A DNA stretch of 64,000 nucleotides from Rivularia sp. T60_A2020_040 (GTDB taxonomy: Bacteria; Cyanobacteriota; Cyanobacteriia; Cyanobacteriales; Nostocaceae): assembly GCA_015272215.1 (NCBI GenBank), contig JACYMD010000095.1, forward strand, positions 26,905 through 90,904, read 5' to 3'. Of this stretch, positions 45,338-54,351 are shown one piece after another. Both the position numbers and the translations under genes were made by a program. A model generated the notes under the pieces. That model was given only the letters and a program-made list of their open reading frames with translations. It did not search any database and was not told where the DNA came from. Numbering within the stretch: the first letter of the stretch is position 1; each line of letters begins with the position of its first letter.

Positions 45338-46258
45338 ATGGCAAAAACTTGGTGGGAACTACAAATTCTCTGCTCTCCAGAGATTGAAGATTCGGTGTTT
45401 TGGCGGTTGCAAGAATTCGGCTGTCGGGGAACCGCTAGCCAAAAAAAAGGCAACTTGATTTCAGTACAAGCATACTTACCAGAATCCCAAGCACATCTAT
45501 TAGATTTAGCTGCACTATCGCTGTGTTTGCGTCAAGATGCTGTTTGTTTGGAAGCTCCCTTACCTTCCTTACAGTGGAAACTAATTGATGAGGAAGACTG
45601 GTCGAGTACTTGGAAACAACATTGGCAACCTCAAGAAATTGGCGATCGCTTTTTAATCAATCCTTCTTGGATACCGGCTCCGGAAAATACGGAACGAATA
45701 ATATTAAAACTTGACCCTGGTGTAGCTTTTGGTACTGGCGCTCATGCTACAACTCAGCTTTGTTTGGAATCGCTAGAAATGCGTTTCAGTGATATACCAC
45801 AATCTTTTGTTGGCTCTGAAGATAAAAAAGAAGCTGCGGTAATTGCGGATATTGGCTGTGGGTCTGGTATACTTTCTATCGGTGCTTTACTGTTAGGAGC
45901 AAAAAAAATTTACGCTGTAGATGTTGACTCCTTAGCTGTGAATTCGACTATAGAAAATCGCGAAATTAACGGGATTGCAACGGAACGCTTGAGTGTAGCT
46001 CAGGGAAGTGTAGAAGTAGTACAACAAATGCTCACAGAGCCAGTAGACGGTATTGTTTGCAATATTTTAGCCGAGATTATTATAGAATTAGTCCCCTCAA
46101 TGAGCGCCATTGTCAAACCCACAACTTGGGCTATTTTTAGCGGCATTTTATTAGAACAATCCAACGCTGTCACCGAGATTTTAGAAAAAAATGGCTGGTT
46201 GGTAGCTACTTTGTGGAAGCGGAAGGAATGGTGTTGTTTAAATGCAAGGAGAAGTTAG
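45338..46258 (+). CDS. prmA: Ribosomal protein L11 methyltransferase
   Basis: In this 306-residue protein, an N-terminal substrate-recognition domain (about 1-95) starts [21 protein letters not shown] class I SAM-dependent methyltransferase domain follows, with [20 protein letters not shown] (126-145), motif [14 protein letters not shown] (about 172-184), the VDVDSLAV acid loop and NILAEII (post-I). It trimethylates L11 of the large ribosomal subunit. It lies 130 bp after serA on the same strand, possibly cotranscribed. Full length. Confidence 0.95.
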   Translation: MAKTWWELQILCSPEIEDSVFWRLQEFGCRGTASQKKGNLISVQAYLPESQAHLLDLAALSLCLRQDAVCLEAPLPSLQWKLIDEEDWSSTWKQHWQPQEIGDRFLINPSWIPAPENTERIILKLDPGVAFGTGAHATTQLCLESLEMRFSDIPQSFVGSEDKKEAAVIADIGCGSGILSIGALLLGAKKIYAVDVDSLAVNSTIENREINGIATERLSVAQGSVEVVQQMLTEPVDGIVCNILAEIIIELVPSMSAIVKPTTWAIFSGILLEQSNAVTEILEKNGWLVATLWKRKEWCCLNARRS

Positions 46259-46309
46259 TTTTAACAAATATTTTTGCAAAATTTATAAATTCCCCAATTA
46301 ATAATGTAG

Positions 46310-46330
46310 AGACGTTGCAGTGCAACGTCT
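46310..46330. repeat. AGACGTTGCA palindrome
   Basis: AGACGTTGCA-G-TGCAACGTCT is a perfect 10-bp stem around one base, between convergent genes. An almost identical copy is at 55321-55341. Confidence 0.8.
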
Positions 46331-46336
46331 TAATAA

Positions 46337-46924
46337 CTAAAGTTTATACAATTGAACCATTAATAATTGATTAGATATTTGATTTTCTGGGATTTCAGGT
46401 GTTCTTTTAGAAATCACTATCTTGTGTTTCAAACCGAGATAACGTAAATAACCAGCTATTTCCTCGCCTCGTTGCCTTCCAATTTGCTGAGTAAACTCCG
46501 ATTCACCAGGGTTGGAAAAAATTCGTATACCAACACTTTGAGAATCGAATTCTACAGCTTGATTTTTGAATTTATCTAAAGTTTCTACACCTTCACTGGT
46601 AATTTTATTGGAGTCAACCAAAAATTTTACCTGTACCTGTACCGGATTTTTAGTAATATCATCTGCTGTTTTTAGCTTTTTGGGAGTAGGAGTAGGTGTG
46701 AGAGTAGGAGTAATTGCTGTTGACGATTTATTCAATTCGTCTGTGATGAATGTATTTTTTGTAGCTTCAAGATAAGTATATTCTACATCTGAATGAGATC
46801 CAAACCCAAATTGATACGCCAACCAAATAGCAGCAATGCTAAGACCGAAAGTAGCTCCTAGAATAGAAATAAATCCAATCGGACTTTCACGCTTACTCAT
46901 AAAATCCCATATTTTAATTTGCAT
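46337..46924 (-). CDS. Membrane-anchored protein with OmpA-like C-terminal domain
   Basis: This 195-residue protein has one transmembrane helix (about 16-39) near the N-terminus. A linker with Thr-Pro repeats (PTLTPTPTP, about 73-82) leads to a C-terminal domain of about 100 residues resembling OmpA-like peptidoglycan-binding domains (VKFLVDSNKITSEGVETLDKF..., then RIFSNPGES, and QQIGRQRGEEIAGYLRYLGL). The usual Asp/Arg for diaminopimelate binding are not clearly kept (IGRQRGEE in place of LSxxRAxxV). An ATG at 46900 (residue 9, with a GGGA site) is an alternative start. It probably links membrane and wall. Confidence 0.7.
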   Translation of the reverse strand: MQIKIWDFMSKRESPIGFISILGATFGLSIAAIWLAYQFGFGSHSDVEYTYLEATKNTFITDELNKSSTAITPTLTPTPTPKKLKTADDITKNPVQVQVKFLVDSNKITSEGVETLDKFKNQAVEFDSQSVGIRIFSNPGESEFTQQIGRQRGEEIAGYLRYLGLKHKIVISKRTPEIPENQISNQLLMVQLYKL

Positions 46925-47037
46925 TCTATTCTTTTTTTTACAATATTTTCTCCGTATTATCCAGTCAACGCCATTACTAGCCGCGAGTTAAAAATCAAAG
47001 GTTATTGCTGTTAAATTTAATTTTGTTCCATAAAAAA

Positions 47038-47063
47038 AACCCAGTTTAAAAATAAACGGGGTT
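47038..47063 (-). terminator. Intrinsic terminator of the thioredoxin gene
   Basis: Read on the minus strand, the stem of 11 pairs (one mismatch, 4-base loop) is followed by eight T. It lies 79 bases after the thioredoxin stop and fits a rho-independent terminator. Confidence 0.8.
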
Positions 47064-47141
47064 CTAAGTATTATTAACTAAGTGTGATTGCGTGAAATAT
47101 CTTTACGATGCCCTATTCTCATAACGCTGTTTTAGAAGTTA

Positions 47142-47459
47142 TTAGAGAAATTGTTGTAGGTGTTGAACTAATTGCGGTGCTTGCATTGCACCTTCAATTT
47201 TATCTACTGGCTGACCTTGTTTAAACAATACTAAAGTAGGAAGAGCATAAATTTGATATTGACTTGCCAATGCGGGATATTTTTCAGTGTCAATTTTAAC
47301 AATTCTTATTCTTCCTTGGAGTTGGGAATTAACTTGATCTAAAATCGGTGCCATCATTTGGCAAGGGCCACACCAATCAGCGTAAAAATCTACTAATACT
47401 GGTACATCGGCACCAGACAACATTTCTTCAAAGCTGTTGAATTCTTTTTTACTAGCCAT
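47142..47459 (-). CDS. trxA: Thioredoxin
   Basis: This 105-residue thioredoxin has the redox site WCGPC (Cys30, Cys33), the structural ALPTLVLFKQGQ with the cis-proline (about 72-83) and the buried Asp in LVDFYADW. It reduces disulfides using NADPH-thioredoxin reductase or ferredoxin-thioredoxin reductase; which type (m, x or y) cannot be fixed here. It is a single gene, divergent from fabG with 135 bp between, and has its own terminator. Symbol used in the generic sense. Confidence 0.93.
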   Translation of the reverse strand: MASKKEFNSFEEMLSGADVPVLVDFYADWCGPCQMMAPILDQVNSQLQGRIRIVKIDTEKYPALASQYQIYALPTLVLFKQGQPVDKIEGAMQAPQLVQHLQQFL

Positions 47460-47594
47460 ATTACAAAACCCGTTTTTTACCTTTGCAGTTTAATATTAAT
47501 GTCTAAAACAAAATTAACGTAAATCCGAGGTACGAATCAGCCTATTATATTTAGCGGGTTGAAATAATCAAATTATTTATATTGAGGAAGACTA

Positions 47595-48359
47595 ATGGAA
47601 CTAATGAGCGAAAATTTGCAGAGTCTACGCTCCCAAGTTGCCGTTGTGACTGGTGCTTCGCGGGGAATTGGAAGAGCAATTGCACAAGAGCTAGCAACAT
47701 TCGGAGCCAATGTAGTTGTTAATTATGCAAATTCTAGTCAAGCGGCAGAAGAGTTAGTCTCCGAAATTACCTCAGCCGGAGGAAGCGCGATCGCGTTACA
47801 AGCTGATGTTTCTCAAGCGGAAGAAGTAGACAGTTTGATCAATACTGTTTTAGAAAAATTTAATCGAATTGATATTTTAGTTAATAATGCTGGAATTACT
47901 CGCGACACTTTGCTTTTACGGATGAAACCGGAAGATTGGCAAGCTGTAATAAATCTTAATTTAACTGGTGTATTTTTGTGTACTCGTGCTGTCAGTAAAA
48001 CGATGCTCAAAAAGCGTTCTGGAAGAATTATAAACATTGCTTCAGTTGCTGGTCAAATGGGCAATCCCGGACAGGCGAATTACAGCGCAGCCAAAGCGGG
48101 GGTAATTGGTTTAACTAAAACCCTAGCGAAAGAATTTTCCTCTCGTGGTATCACCGTAAATGCTGTTTCTCCTGGGTTTATTGAAACTGATATGACTAGC
48201 GGTTTACAATCAGAAGAAATTCTCAAAATGATTCCTTTAGGACGTTACGGTAAACCAGAAGAAGTTGCTGGAATGGTGCGTTTTCTTGCCGCAGATAGTG
48301 CAGCCGCATACATTACCGGACAAGTTTTCAACGTTGATGGTGGAATGGTAATGGCGTAA
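47595..48359 (+). CDS. fabG: 3-oxoacyl-[acyl-carrier-protein] reductase
   Basis: This 254-residue short-chain dehydrogenase reduces 3-ketoacyl-ACP with NADPH in fatty-acid synthesis. The cofactor motif GASRGIG is at 20-26, NNAG at 97-100, and the catalytic triad Ser150 (NIASVAG), Tyr163 and Lys167 (YSAAK) is intact. The end, FLAADSAAAYITGQVFNVDGGM, is typical of FabG. ATG at 47595 has a GAGGA ribosome binding site 8 bases upstream; an ATG three codons later is possible. Full length, single gene. Confidence 0.95.
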   Translation: MELMSENLQSLRSQVAVVTGASRGIGRAIAQELATFGANVVVNYANSSQAAEELVSEITSAGGSAIALQADVSQAEEVDSLINTVLEKFNRIDILVNNAGITRDTLLLRMKPEDWQAVINLNLTGVFLCTRAVSKTMLKKRSGRIINIASVAGQMGNPGQANYSAAKAGVIGLTKTLAKEFSSRGITVNAVSPGFIETDMTSGLQSEEILKMIPLGRYGKPEEVAGMVRFLAADSAAAYITGQVFNVDGGMVMA

Positions 48360-48467
48360 ATCAATTTTAGATTTTGGATTTTGGATTTTGGATTATCCTT
48401 GTCAAGACAGCCCCTCATAGAGAAATCCCACAACCAATCATGAAAATACCTCTTATCTGAATCTGCT

Positions 48468-48522
48468 GGCGCTTTATTACCGCGCCTACACAAGCAAAAC
48501 CTGCCTCCCTCCGCAGGTTTTC
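48468..48522 (+). repeat. Short related copy of the GGCGCTTTATTA element
   Basis: It begins GGCGCTTTATTACCGCGCC and CTACACAAGC as in the larger copies at 52475 and 57783, then has AAAACCTGC..GCAGGTTTT, a strong palindrome, and lacks the matching right end. It is probably a truncated or related element after fabG. Confidence 0.7.
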
Positions 48523-48642
48523 AATTACAGCATTGTGCAGATAAATGAGGTAAAAAATTATATCATAAAGCTGTTGTGGGATGGGCATCCCTGCCCGTCC
48601 AAATGTACCTCAGAAATATGAATTATCAATTATGAATTATGA

Positions 48643-49602
48643 TTAATTGTCCATTGATTTCTGACCGAAATACATGATTAAAAGCACAAATAAACCCAAC
48701 CCTGTTAAATATTTAATGGGGTCTGGAATGCTAGGATTAGGAGAGAAAAATCCTTCAATAATACCGGCAATAATTAACATTGGGACAATCCCAAATACCA
48801 ATTGTACTGCTTGAGAAGCATGAAATTTAATTGCATCCAAACGGCGATATTTTCCGGGGAATAAGATTGCTTTACCAATTAATAATCCTGCACCTCCAGC
48901 CAGAAAGATAGCGGGTAATTCTAAGGAACCATGGGGAAATACAAACGCCCAAAAAGGATAAGCAAGATTATTTTGACCGACTAAAGTTGCAACCGCACCA
49001 ATTAATAAACCATTAAATACCATTAAATAAACTGTGAATAATCCAGCGGTGATTCCACCAGCAACTGCACCAAAAGATACTCTTAAATTATTAATCATAA
49101 TTCCCGAAGATGCTAAAGGTTCGACACCAACAATCGAACCCATCCACAATTCCCCATCGTCGCGAACTTTGGAAATTATGTTTGGAGGAACTATTAAAGA
49201 CATAAAGGTTGGATCTTGCCAAGCGTACCACCAAGCGACTAATGCTCCTAATAGAAATAAAGCAGTTGCGAAGATGATATAAGGAGAAGTTTGTCGTACT
49301 ATTGCAGGTAATCCCCAACGATAAAACTTTGCTGCTCCCAACCACTCTTGACGACGGGAACCTTGATAAATTTGTGTATAAGCACGAGTTGTTAAACTTT
49401 GTAAATTTTGAATCGTAGTATTGCCTAAATTTTGGGTACGAGCGCGGGCTAAATCTGCGGTAACGGAACGATATAAGCTTGCTAATTCGCGGATTTCGTT
49501 GGCTTCTAGGGACTTTAAACCTTTTTTCTCGATTTGTCTCAACAAGACTGCCAAGCGTTGCCAGTTCGGTTCTCGTCTGGCAATCCAACGTTGAATATTC
49601 AT
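48643..49602 (-). CDS. SpoIIM-family membrane protein (DUF95)
   Basis: This 319-residue protein begins with a helical cytoplasmic part (about 1-95; RWIARREPNWQRLAVLL, SLYRSVTADLARAR). Four to five transmembrane helices (about 105-315) follow, with the family block SFGAVAGGITAGLFTVYLM and NLAYPFWAFVFPHGSLELPAIFLAGGAGLLIG. That HG.lEl.ai...g.aGl is the mark of SpoIIM/DUF95 proteins. The Bacillus relative works in engulfment; in other bacteria it sits with RDD, MoxR and DUF58 genes. It is divergent from a membrane protein and an RDD gene, as in that cluster. Function unknown. Confidence 0.9.
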   Translation of the reverse strand: MNIQRWIARREPNWQRLAVLLRQIEKKGLKSLEANEIRELASLYRSVTADLARARTQNLGNTTIQNLQSLTTRAYTQIYQGSRRQEWLGAAKFYRWGLPAIVRQTSPYIIFATALFLLGALVAWWYAWQDPTFMSLIVPPNIISKVRDDGELWMGSIVGVEPLASSGIMINNLRVSFGAVAGGITAGLFTVYLMVFNGLLIGAVATLVGQNNLAYPFWAFVFPHGSLELPAIFLAGGAGLLIGKAILFPGKYRRLDAIKFHASQAVQLVFGIVPMLIIAGIIEGFFSPNPSIPDPIKYLTGLGLFVLLIMYFGQKSMDN

Positions 49603-49689
49603 GTTTATTTTGGGAAAGTAATCACTTTTAAGTTAATTTAATATAGCCTTTGAACAAATTCGATATTTTAAAACACCCTTGTTTGTATC

Positions 49690-50556
49690 ATGTCTTCTAA
49701 TTTTAATCCTCCCAATTCAGTACAACCACTGAGCTTAGGTAATGTAATCAGTGCCGGTTTGCGGCTGTATAGTTCTCATTTGAAATCTTATCTTGGTTTG
49801 GCATTTAATGCTTATTTATGGGTAATTGTACCAATTTATGGATGGGCGAAATGTTCGGCAATTTTGGCTTTGATATCGCGGTTATCTTTTGGTGAATTAG
49901 TAAATCAGCCTGAAAGCGTAAATTCTGCACGCAAAGTCGTCAATTCGCGCTTGTGGCAGTTTTTGCTGATGAACTTATTAATAATATTAATTTACTTCGT
50001 TTTTTTTATTGCTTTGATGATTGTATATGTAATTGCAGCGGTAGCAGTTGGTGGTTTAATTACTGCAATTACTAGTGGTGAAAATACGCTTAATCCCGTG
50101 ATTATCATACTACTATTTTTATTCGGAATTATCTTTTTGGGCGCGATATTAACGGCTATCTTTTGGATTACAGCTAGACTTTCTGTAGTTGAAGTACCTT
50201 TGGCAATTGAAGATAATATTGATGCAACTTCAACTATTAGTAGAAGTTGGGAATTAACTCAAGGACACGTATGGCGAATTGTGGGAATTTTACTTGTAAG
50301 TTCTTTATTAACTATACCTATACAAGTTCCATTTTCTGTAGTCAGCTTTTTAATTCAGATGCTTTTAATGAGATTAGCTCAAACTCAAGAAAATCCATCA
50401 TTAATGGTACTTTCATCTGTGATTAACTTAGTTATTAGCTTAATCAGTGCTGCGATAGTAGTACCTTTTTGGCAAGCAATCAAAGCAACAGTATATTATG
50501 ATCTCCGCAGTCGTCGCGAAGGTTTGGGATTACAATTACGTGACCATAATATTTAA
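49690..50556 (+). CDS. Polytopic membrane protein of the SpoIIM/RDD cluster
   Basis: This 288-residue protein has six or so predicted transmembrane helices after a soluble start (NPPNSVQPLSLGNVISAGLRLYSSHLKSYL). The first part recalls the GlpF-type or DUF975-like entry seen in membrane subunits next to RDD genes. VPLAIEDNIDATSTISRSWELTQGHVWRIVGILLVS (about 176-211) is the most conserved-looking part and recalls the glycerophosphodiester phosphodiesterase membrane domain. No catalytic residues are visible. It lies 118 bp before the RDD gene on the same strand. Confidence 0.82.
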   Translation: MSSNFNPPNSVQPLSLGNVISAGLRLYSSHLKSYLGLAFNAYLWVIVPIYGWAKCSAILALISRLSFGELVNQPESVNSARKVVNSRLWQFLLMNLLIILIYFVFFIALMIVYVIAAVAVGGLITAITSGENTLNPVIIILLFLFGIIFLGAILTAIFWITARLSVVEVPLAIEDNIDATSTISRSWELTQGHVWRIVGILLVSSLLTIPIQVPFSVVSFLIQMLLMRLAQTQENPSLMVLSSVINLVISLISAAIVVPFWQAIKATVYYDLRSRREGLGLQLRDHNI

Positions 50557-50601
50557 TAATAGGTGAATAATATGTGAATATAAGTGAATTAAGTGAATAA
50601 A

Positions 50602-50656
50602 ATAATTAATCTAAAATTAATCTAAAATTAATCTAAAATTAATCTAAAATAATTAA
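50602..50656. repeat. AATCTAAAATT tandem repeat before the RDD gene
   Basis: Four units of AATCTAAAATT lie immediately before the RDD start, with GTGAATA units (50564-50600) before them. They separate two genes that are otherwise likely cotranscribed. Confidence 0.85.
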
Positions 50657-50673
50657 TTAAAAACCATGCTCTT

Positions 50674-51471
50674 ATGCATATATTTAGACGTATAAAATTT
50701 CGTACTCCTGAAAGTATAGAATTAGAATTTACCCTTGCAGGAATTGGTAATCGTGCTTGGGCATTGTTAATTGACTATCACGTTTTAGGATTAATAATAA
50801 CTTTATTTATAGTAGTCTGGACAACCCTTTCAGTGCAGTTAACTGATTTTTGGATATCAATTTTCGGGACTCAAACTACTTTGTGGTTGTTGGCGATCGC
50901 GTTTTTTATTCTTTTCGTGGTTTACACAGGCTACTTTGTATTTTTTGAAGCATTGTGGCAGGGGCAAACACCGGGTAAACGGGTTGCAAAAATTCGCGTA
51001 ATTAGAGATGATGGTAAACCGATAGGATTACCCCAAGCAACTTTACGAGCTTTATTAAGACCAGTTGATGAAATCTTATTTATCGGAGTTTTTCTAATTA
51101 TGCTTGGTAACAAAGAAAAACGTTTAGGAGATTTAGTCGCCGGTACAATTGTGATTCAAAATCAATTACCCATAGCATCAACAACAATTGTCATTTCACA
51201 ACCAGCTAAAGCATTCAGTTCTGAGTTACTTGAAATTGCGGATTTATCACCGATGTTACCCGATGATTTTGCTGTAATTAGCGAGTATTTACGGCGACGT
51301 GTGGCAATGTTACCAAGAGCAAAAAAGGATTTATCCTTAAAATTAGCTAACCAAGTAAAAGAAATTATTAACTTAGAAAATATCCCTCAAAATATTAATT
51401 CTGATGTATTTTTAGAAGCTATTTATTTTGCTTATCAACAAGAAAATGGAGAGTGGATGGTTGACAGTTGA
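50674..51471 (+). CDS. RDD family membrane protein
   Basis: This 265-residue protein has an RDD domain (about 18-160). Helix 1 contains RAWALLIDYHVLGL, where the usual R.aa..iD holds Arg and Asp; helix 2 follows, then QGQTPGKRVAKIRVIRDDGKPIGLPQATLRALLRPVDE and a third helix, then NKEKRLGDLVAGTIVI. A cytoplasmic helical part (about 170-260) follows. RDD proteins are thought to be transporters or envelope factors. The last residues (MVDS) come from TTGACAG repeat DNA. Third member of the SpoIIM cluster. Confidence 0.92.
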   Translation: MHIFRRIKFRTPESIELEFTLAGIGNRAWALLIDYHVLGLIITLFIVVWTTLSVQLTDFWISIFGTQTTLWLLAIAFFILFVVYTGYFVFFEALWQGQTPGKRVAKIRVIRDDGKPIGLPQATLRALLRPVDEILFIGVFLIMLGNKEKRLGDLVAGTIVIQNQLPIASTTIVISQPAKAFSSELLEIADLSPMLPDDFAVISEYLRRRVAMLPRAKKDLSLKLANQVKEIINLENIPQNINSDVFLEAIYFAYQQENGEWMVDS

Positions 51472-51572
51472 CAGTTGACAGTTGACAGTTGACAGTTGAG
51501 AGTTACTTCTTGAATCTTAACTACTATCCACCATCGACTATCCACTAACTACTATCCACCAACCACCATTAT

Positions 51573-52418
51573 TTAATTATCAAAAACCAAAACTGGGGAA
51601 TCTGGTTCTCGATAATAGCGAGTCATGTCATCAAATTTACGTAATTCGGCACGATGCACCGTAAATTCAGGTAAATTATCAGCCCATTGTTGATTTAACT
51701 CTGAAAGCATTGTGGCAAAATTGACACGGTTTAAATCCGGTGCAATATCGCTAAAATAACCTAAAGTGACGTGTGCTGTAAAATGATACTGTTGTTCAAT
51801 TCCCAAAGCTATCAGCTTGGGATTTTGATAAATGGCTCGACGCAAGTTAATGATTTGCTCATAACTATTTTGATCCAAAGGGACTAAACAAACTGCTATA
51901 GCCCTTGGCATCAGCATTAATCCTAAGATTTGCCATCTTGGGGGATTCTTTGCAGCCACAGAATTTTGATATTGTTGAAAAATATCACTAAAGCATGACC
52001 GTAACTGTTGATCAAAATCGGGATTTTTTCCGCTAGCGTCGCGGTAAGCATTGTCCCAAATTAAATCAGCTAAAGTCAAATGAAAACTATCAGGAGGTAA
52101 CGGAATAATTAAATCGGAACAACAAGGCAACTGCAAAAGTTCCTGTTGATAACCCCGCAACTTCGAGCAAAAACTAGAGTTGATTGAATCTTCTTCCCCA
52201 TGGGGTGGGGTAATTAACGTATACCCAGGAAAAGATGCAGCCTTTCTTTTTCCCCCTGGGTGTGATGCAAATTTAGGAGATTCATTCAGATGCTGAACTT
52301 GAGAAGTATAAGCTTCCGGCAACGTCATCCGCGCCACCCGATTCATGTAAGTTTGATAATTATCGTCCAACCTTGATATCCTCTCGCATTCCGATAGATA
52401 AATTGTAGGCAAAATCAC
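51573..52418 (-). CDS. DUF1868 protein, 2H phosphoesterase-like
   Basis: This 281-residue protein has two HxTx motifs, His113-Leu-Thr-Leu and His216-Val-Thr-Leu, about 100 residues apart, as in the 2H phosphoesterase superfamily (2'-5' RNA ligase and cyclic phosphodiesterase). The conserved DUF1868 segment with SHPGGKRKAASFPGYTLITPPH (about 52-73) is also present. These enzymes act on 2',3'-cyclic or 2'-5' phosphate bonds in RNA or nucleotides. There is no signal peptide. The start could be the later Met26. Activity has not been shown for this group to my knowledge. Confidence 0.82.
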   Translation of the reverse strand: MILPTIYLSECERISRLDDNYQTYMNRVARMTLPEAYTSQVQHLNESPKFASHPGGKRKAASFPGYTLITPPHGEEDSINSSFCSKLRGYQQELLQLPCCSDLIIPLPPDSFHLTLADLIWDNAYRDASGKNPDFDQQLRSCFSDIFQQYQNSVAAKNPPRWQILGLMLMPRAIAVCLVPLDQNSYEQIINLRRAIYQNPKLIALGIEQQYHFTAHVTLGYFSDIAPDLNRVNFATMLSELNQQWADNLPEFTVHRAELRKFDDMTRYYREPDSPVLVFDN

Positions 52419-52474
52419 CCAATTTAACCAAGGTTTAAGAGGATGTTTGAAAAGTCTAATTTTATATTTTATCC

Positions 52475-52630
52475 GGCGCTTTATTACCGCTACTAGAACA
52501 GACGAAACCCGTCTACACGGGTTTAAAATACGTTAAAGTCCACCTAGGTGAACTTTGCTTGTGTAGTAGAGCCAGTGCGTTGATTGCGGCTCCCTCCGTT
52601 GTAGCAACTGGCGTGCAATAATAAAGCGCC
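52475..52630 (+). repeat. 156-bp element with 12-bp terminal inverted repeats
   Basis: GGCGCTTTATTA (52475-52486) and TAATAAAGCGCC (52619-52630) are perfect ends. The inside holds ACCCGTCTACACGGGT and AGTCCACCTAGGTGAACT palindromes. The left 95 bp and about 40 bp before it (GGATGTTTGAAAAGTC) match the element at 57783-57930 in reverse. It looks like a MITE; no transposase gene inside. Confidence 0.85.
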
Positions 52631-52706
52631 GATTACTATCAACTGCCAACTGTCAACTGCCAACTAACTCCTAAGTAGCCCCCTTCCTTTCCATCCCTCT
52701 TCGACT

Positions 52707-53693
52707 ATGCCAATCTACATTTACTGGGGTGAAGATGATTTTGCGATGTCTAAAGCAATCGCAAATTTACGCTCTCAAATTCTAGATTCTAGCTGGAGTT
52801 CGTTTAATTATACGACTTTTCCCCCAGAGCAAAATAATGCTGCAATTGAAGCGCTAAATCAAGTTATGACACCACCTTTTGGGGCTGGTGGGCGTTTGGT
52901 ATGGTTAATAAATGCCAGTATTTTTCAGCAATCTGATGAAAATGTGTTATCAGAATTACAGCGGACTTTACCAGTAATTCCGGAAAATTCCCACTTATTA
53001 ATTACTCACTCCAACAAACCAGATGAACGCCTAAAATCAACGAAATTGTTGAAAAAATTTGCCCAAGTTCGGGAATTTGCACTTATACCACCTTGGAAAA
53101 CTGATTTATTAATAAAATCTGTCAACGATGCCGCAAATTCTCTGGGAATCAAATTAACTGCTACTTGTGCGGAATTTTTGGCAGAGGCTTGCGGTAACGA
53201 TATTCGCTTACTTTATAACGAACTAGAAAAATTACAGCTTTATTTACTCGATAGTAATAAACCACTAGATGTTGATACTGCTGCTCAATTAGTCAGAAAT
53301 GAAACGAGAAATAGCCTACAGTTAGCGGGTGCTATTAGAATGGGAAATACTGCCCAAGCATTAAATTTGGTTGCGGATTTGATCAATTCTTCCGAACCTG
53401 CTTTGCGAATAGTTGCCACTCTCATTGGTCAGTTTCGCACTTGGTTATGGATTAAAATTATGATGGAAAGTGGCGAACGTTCTTCACAAGCCATAGCAAT
53501 CGCTGCTGAAGTTCGCAATCATTACCGCATTAAATATTTACAGCAAGAAATTCAGTTTCTTTCGGTGCAGCAACTAGTATCCTGTTTGCCCATACTACTT
53601 GAATTAGAAGTGAATTTAAAACAAGGAGCCGCACAACTTTTAACACTCCAAACTAAAGTTATAGAACTGTGCCAAGTATGTCAAAAAAGATGA
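52707..53693 (+). CDS. holA: DNA polymerase III delta subunit
   Basis: This 328-residue protein of the clamp-loader family opens the sliding clamp. It has the starting strand MPIYIYWGEDDFAMSKAI (typical y.l.GeD...), the LVWLINASIFQ block, NSHLLITHSNKPDERLKSTKLLKK (about 92-115), LAEACGNDIRLLYNELEKL (about 157-175), and a helical C-terminal collar. Delta has no functional Walker A, as expected. Single gene; intact. Confidence 0.93.
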   Translation: MPIYIYWGEDDFAMSKAIANLRSQILDSSWSSFNYTTFPPEQNNAAIEALNQVMTPPFGAGGRLVWLINASIFQQSDENVLSELQRTLPVIPENSHLLITHSNKPDERLKSTKLLKKFAQVREFALIPPWKTDLLIKSVNDAANSLGIKLTATCAEFLAEACGNDIRLLYNELEKLQLYLLDSNKPLDVDTAAQLVRNETRNSLQLAGAIRMGNTAQALNLVADLINSSEPALRIVATLIGQFRTWLWIKIMMESGERSSQAIAIAAEVRNHYRIKYLQQEIQFLSVQQLVSCLPILLELEVNLKQGAAQLLTLQTKVIELCQVCQKR

Positions 53694-53824
53694 CAACAAA
53701 TATATTTATTATATAGTTATTATATATTTATTAAATTTTACTCGTATTTTTAGGGAACAACTGCTACGGGAAACAATTCAAAGTTATTAACATCTTATTA
53801 CTGTAGTTAATTATCACAAAGTAT

Positions 53825-54301
53825 ATGAAGAGAATTACTCATTATTCAAAGAGGATTAACATAACTAGAATACTTTCTAAATCTGCTGTGGTAGGTGTTA
53901 TAGCTACTCTAACTATCGTTGCTAGTAGTATAGTTTCGAGTTCAAAAGCTAATGCTCAAACTCCTTCACCTGTTGATAGCGATGAGATAACCAAGTACTC
54001 TAGAGCTTTATTAACAATCGAACAAAACCGCCTTCAAGCATTTGACGAAATTAAGAAAATCTCTGGAGGTAAAGACGTTCCTGCAATTGTTTGTAATCAA
54101 CCTAAAACGATGGAATCTCTATCACCGGGAAAAACTAGAGAGATTGTCAGAGAATACTGCCAAAGTTCTCAAACAATTGTTGAAAAGAATGGCTTAAGCA
54201 TCGAACGGTTCAACAATATTACTTTAAAATTACAAAATGATGCAAGTTTAAAAAGGCAGATTTATAATACTTTAATTCGCCTACAAAAAAAACCTAATTA
54301 G
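53825..54301 (+). CDS. Secreted DUF4168 protein
   Basis: This 158-residue protein has an N-terminal signal peptide (about 12-43, ending KANAQ). A DUF4168 domain follows: two helical segments with ITKYSRALLTIEQNRLQAFDEIKKI, then RFNNITLKLQNDASLKRQIYNTLIRL. Members are small exported helical proteins of unknown function in cyanobacteria and other Gram-negatives. It starts at ATG, alone between holA and a LuxR gene, with a terminator right after. Confidence 0.88.
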   Translation: MKRITHYSKRINITRILSKSAVVGVIATLTIVASSIVSSSKANAQTPSPVDSDEITKYSRALLTIEQNRLQAFDEIKKISGGKDVPAIVCNQPKTMESLSPGKTREIVREYCQSSQTIVEKNGLSIERFNNITLKLQNDASLKRQIYNTLIRLQKKPN

Positions 54302-54351
54302 ACCTAGGCTAAATTTAAACAAAAAATCATATTTACCGCGTGAAAAATAAT

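Noticed and set aside
49091..49588. 165-codon minus frame inside the SpoIIM-family gene
   Set aside because: It is another frame of the same strand of a clear membrane-protein gene; its composition is not protein-like.
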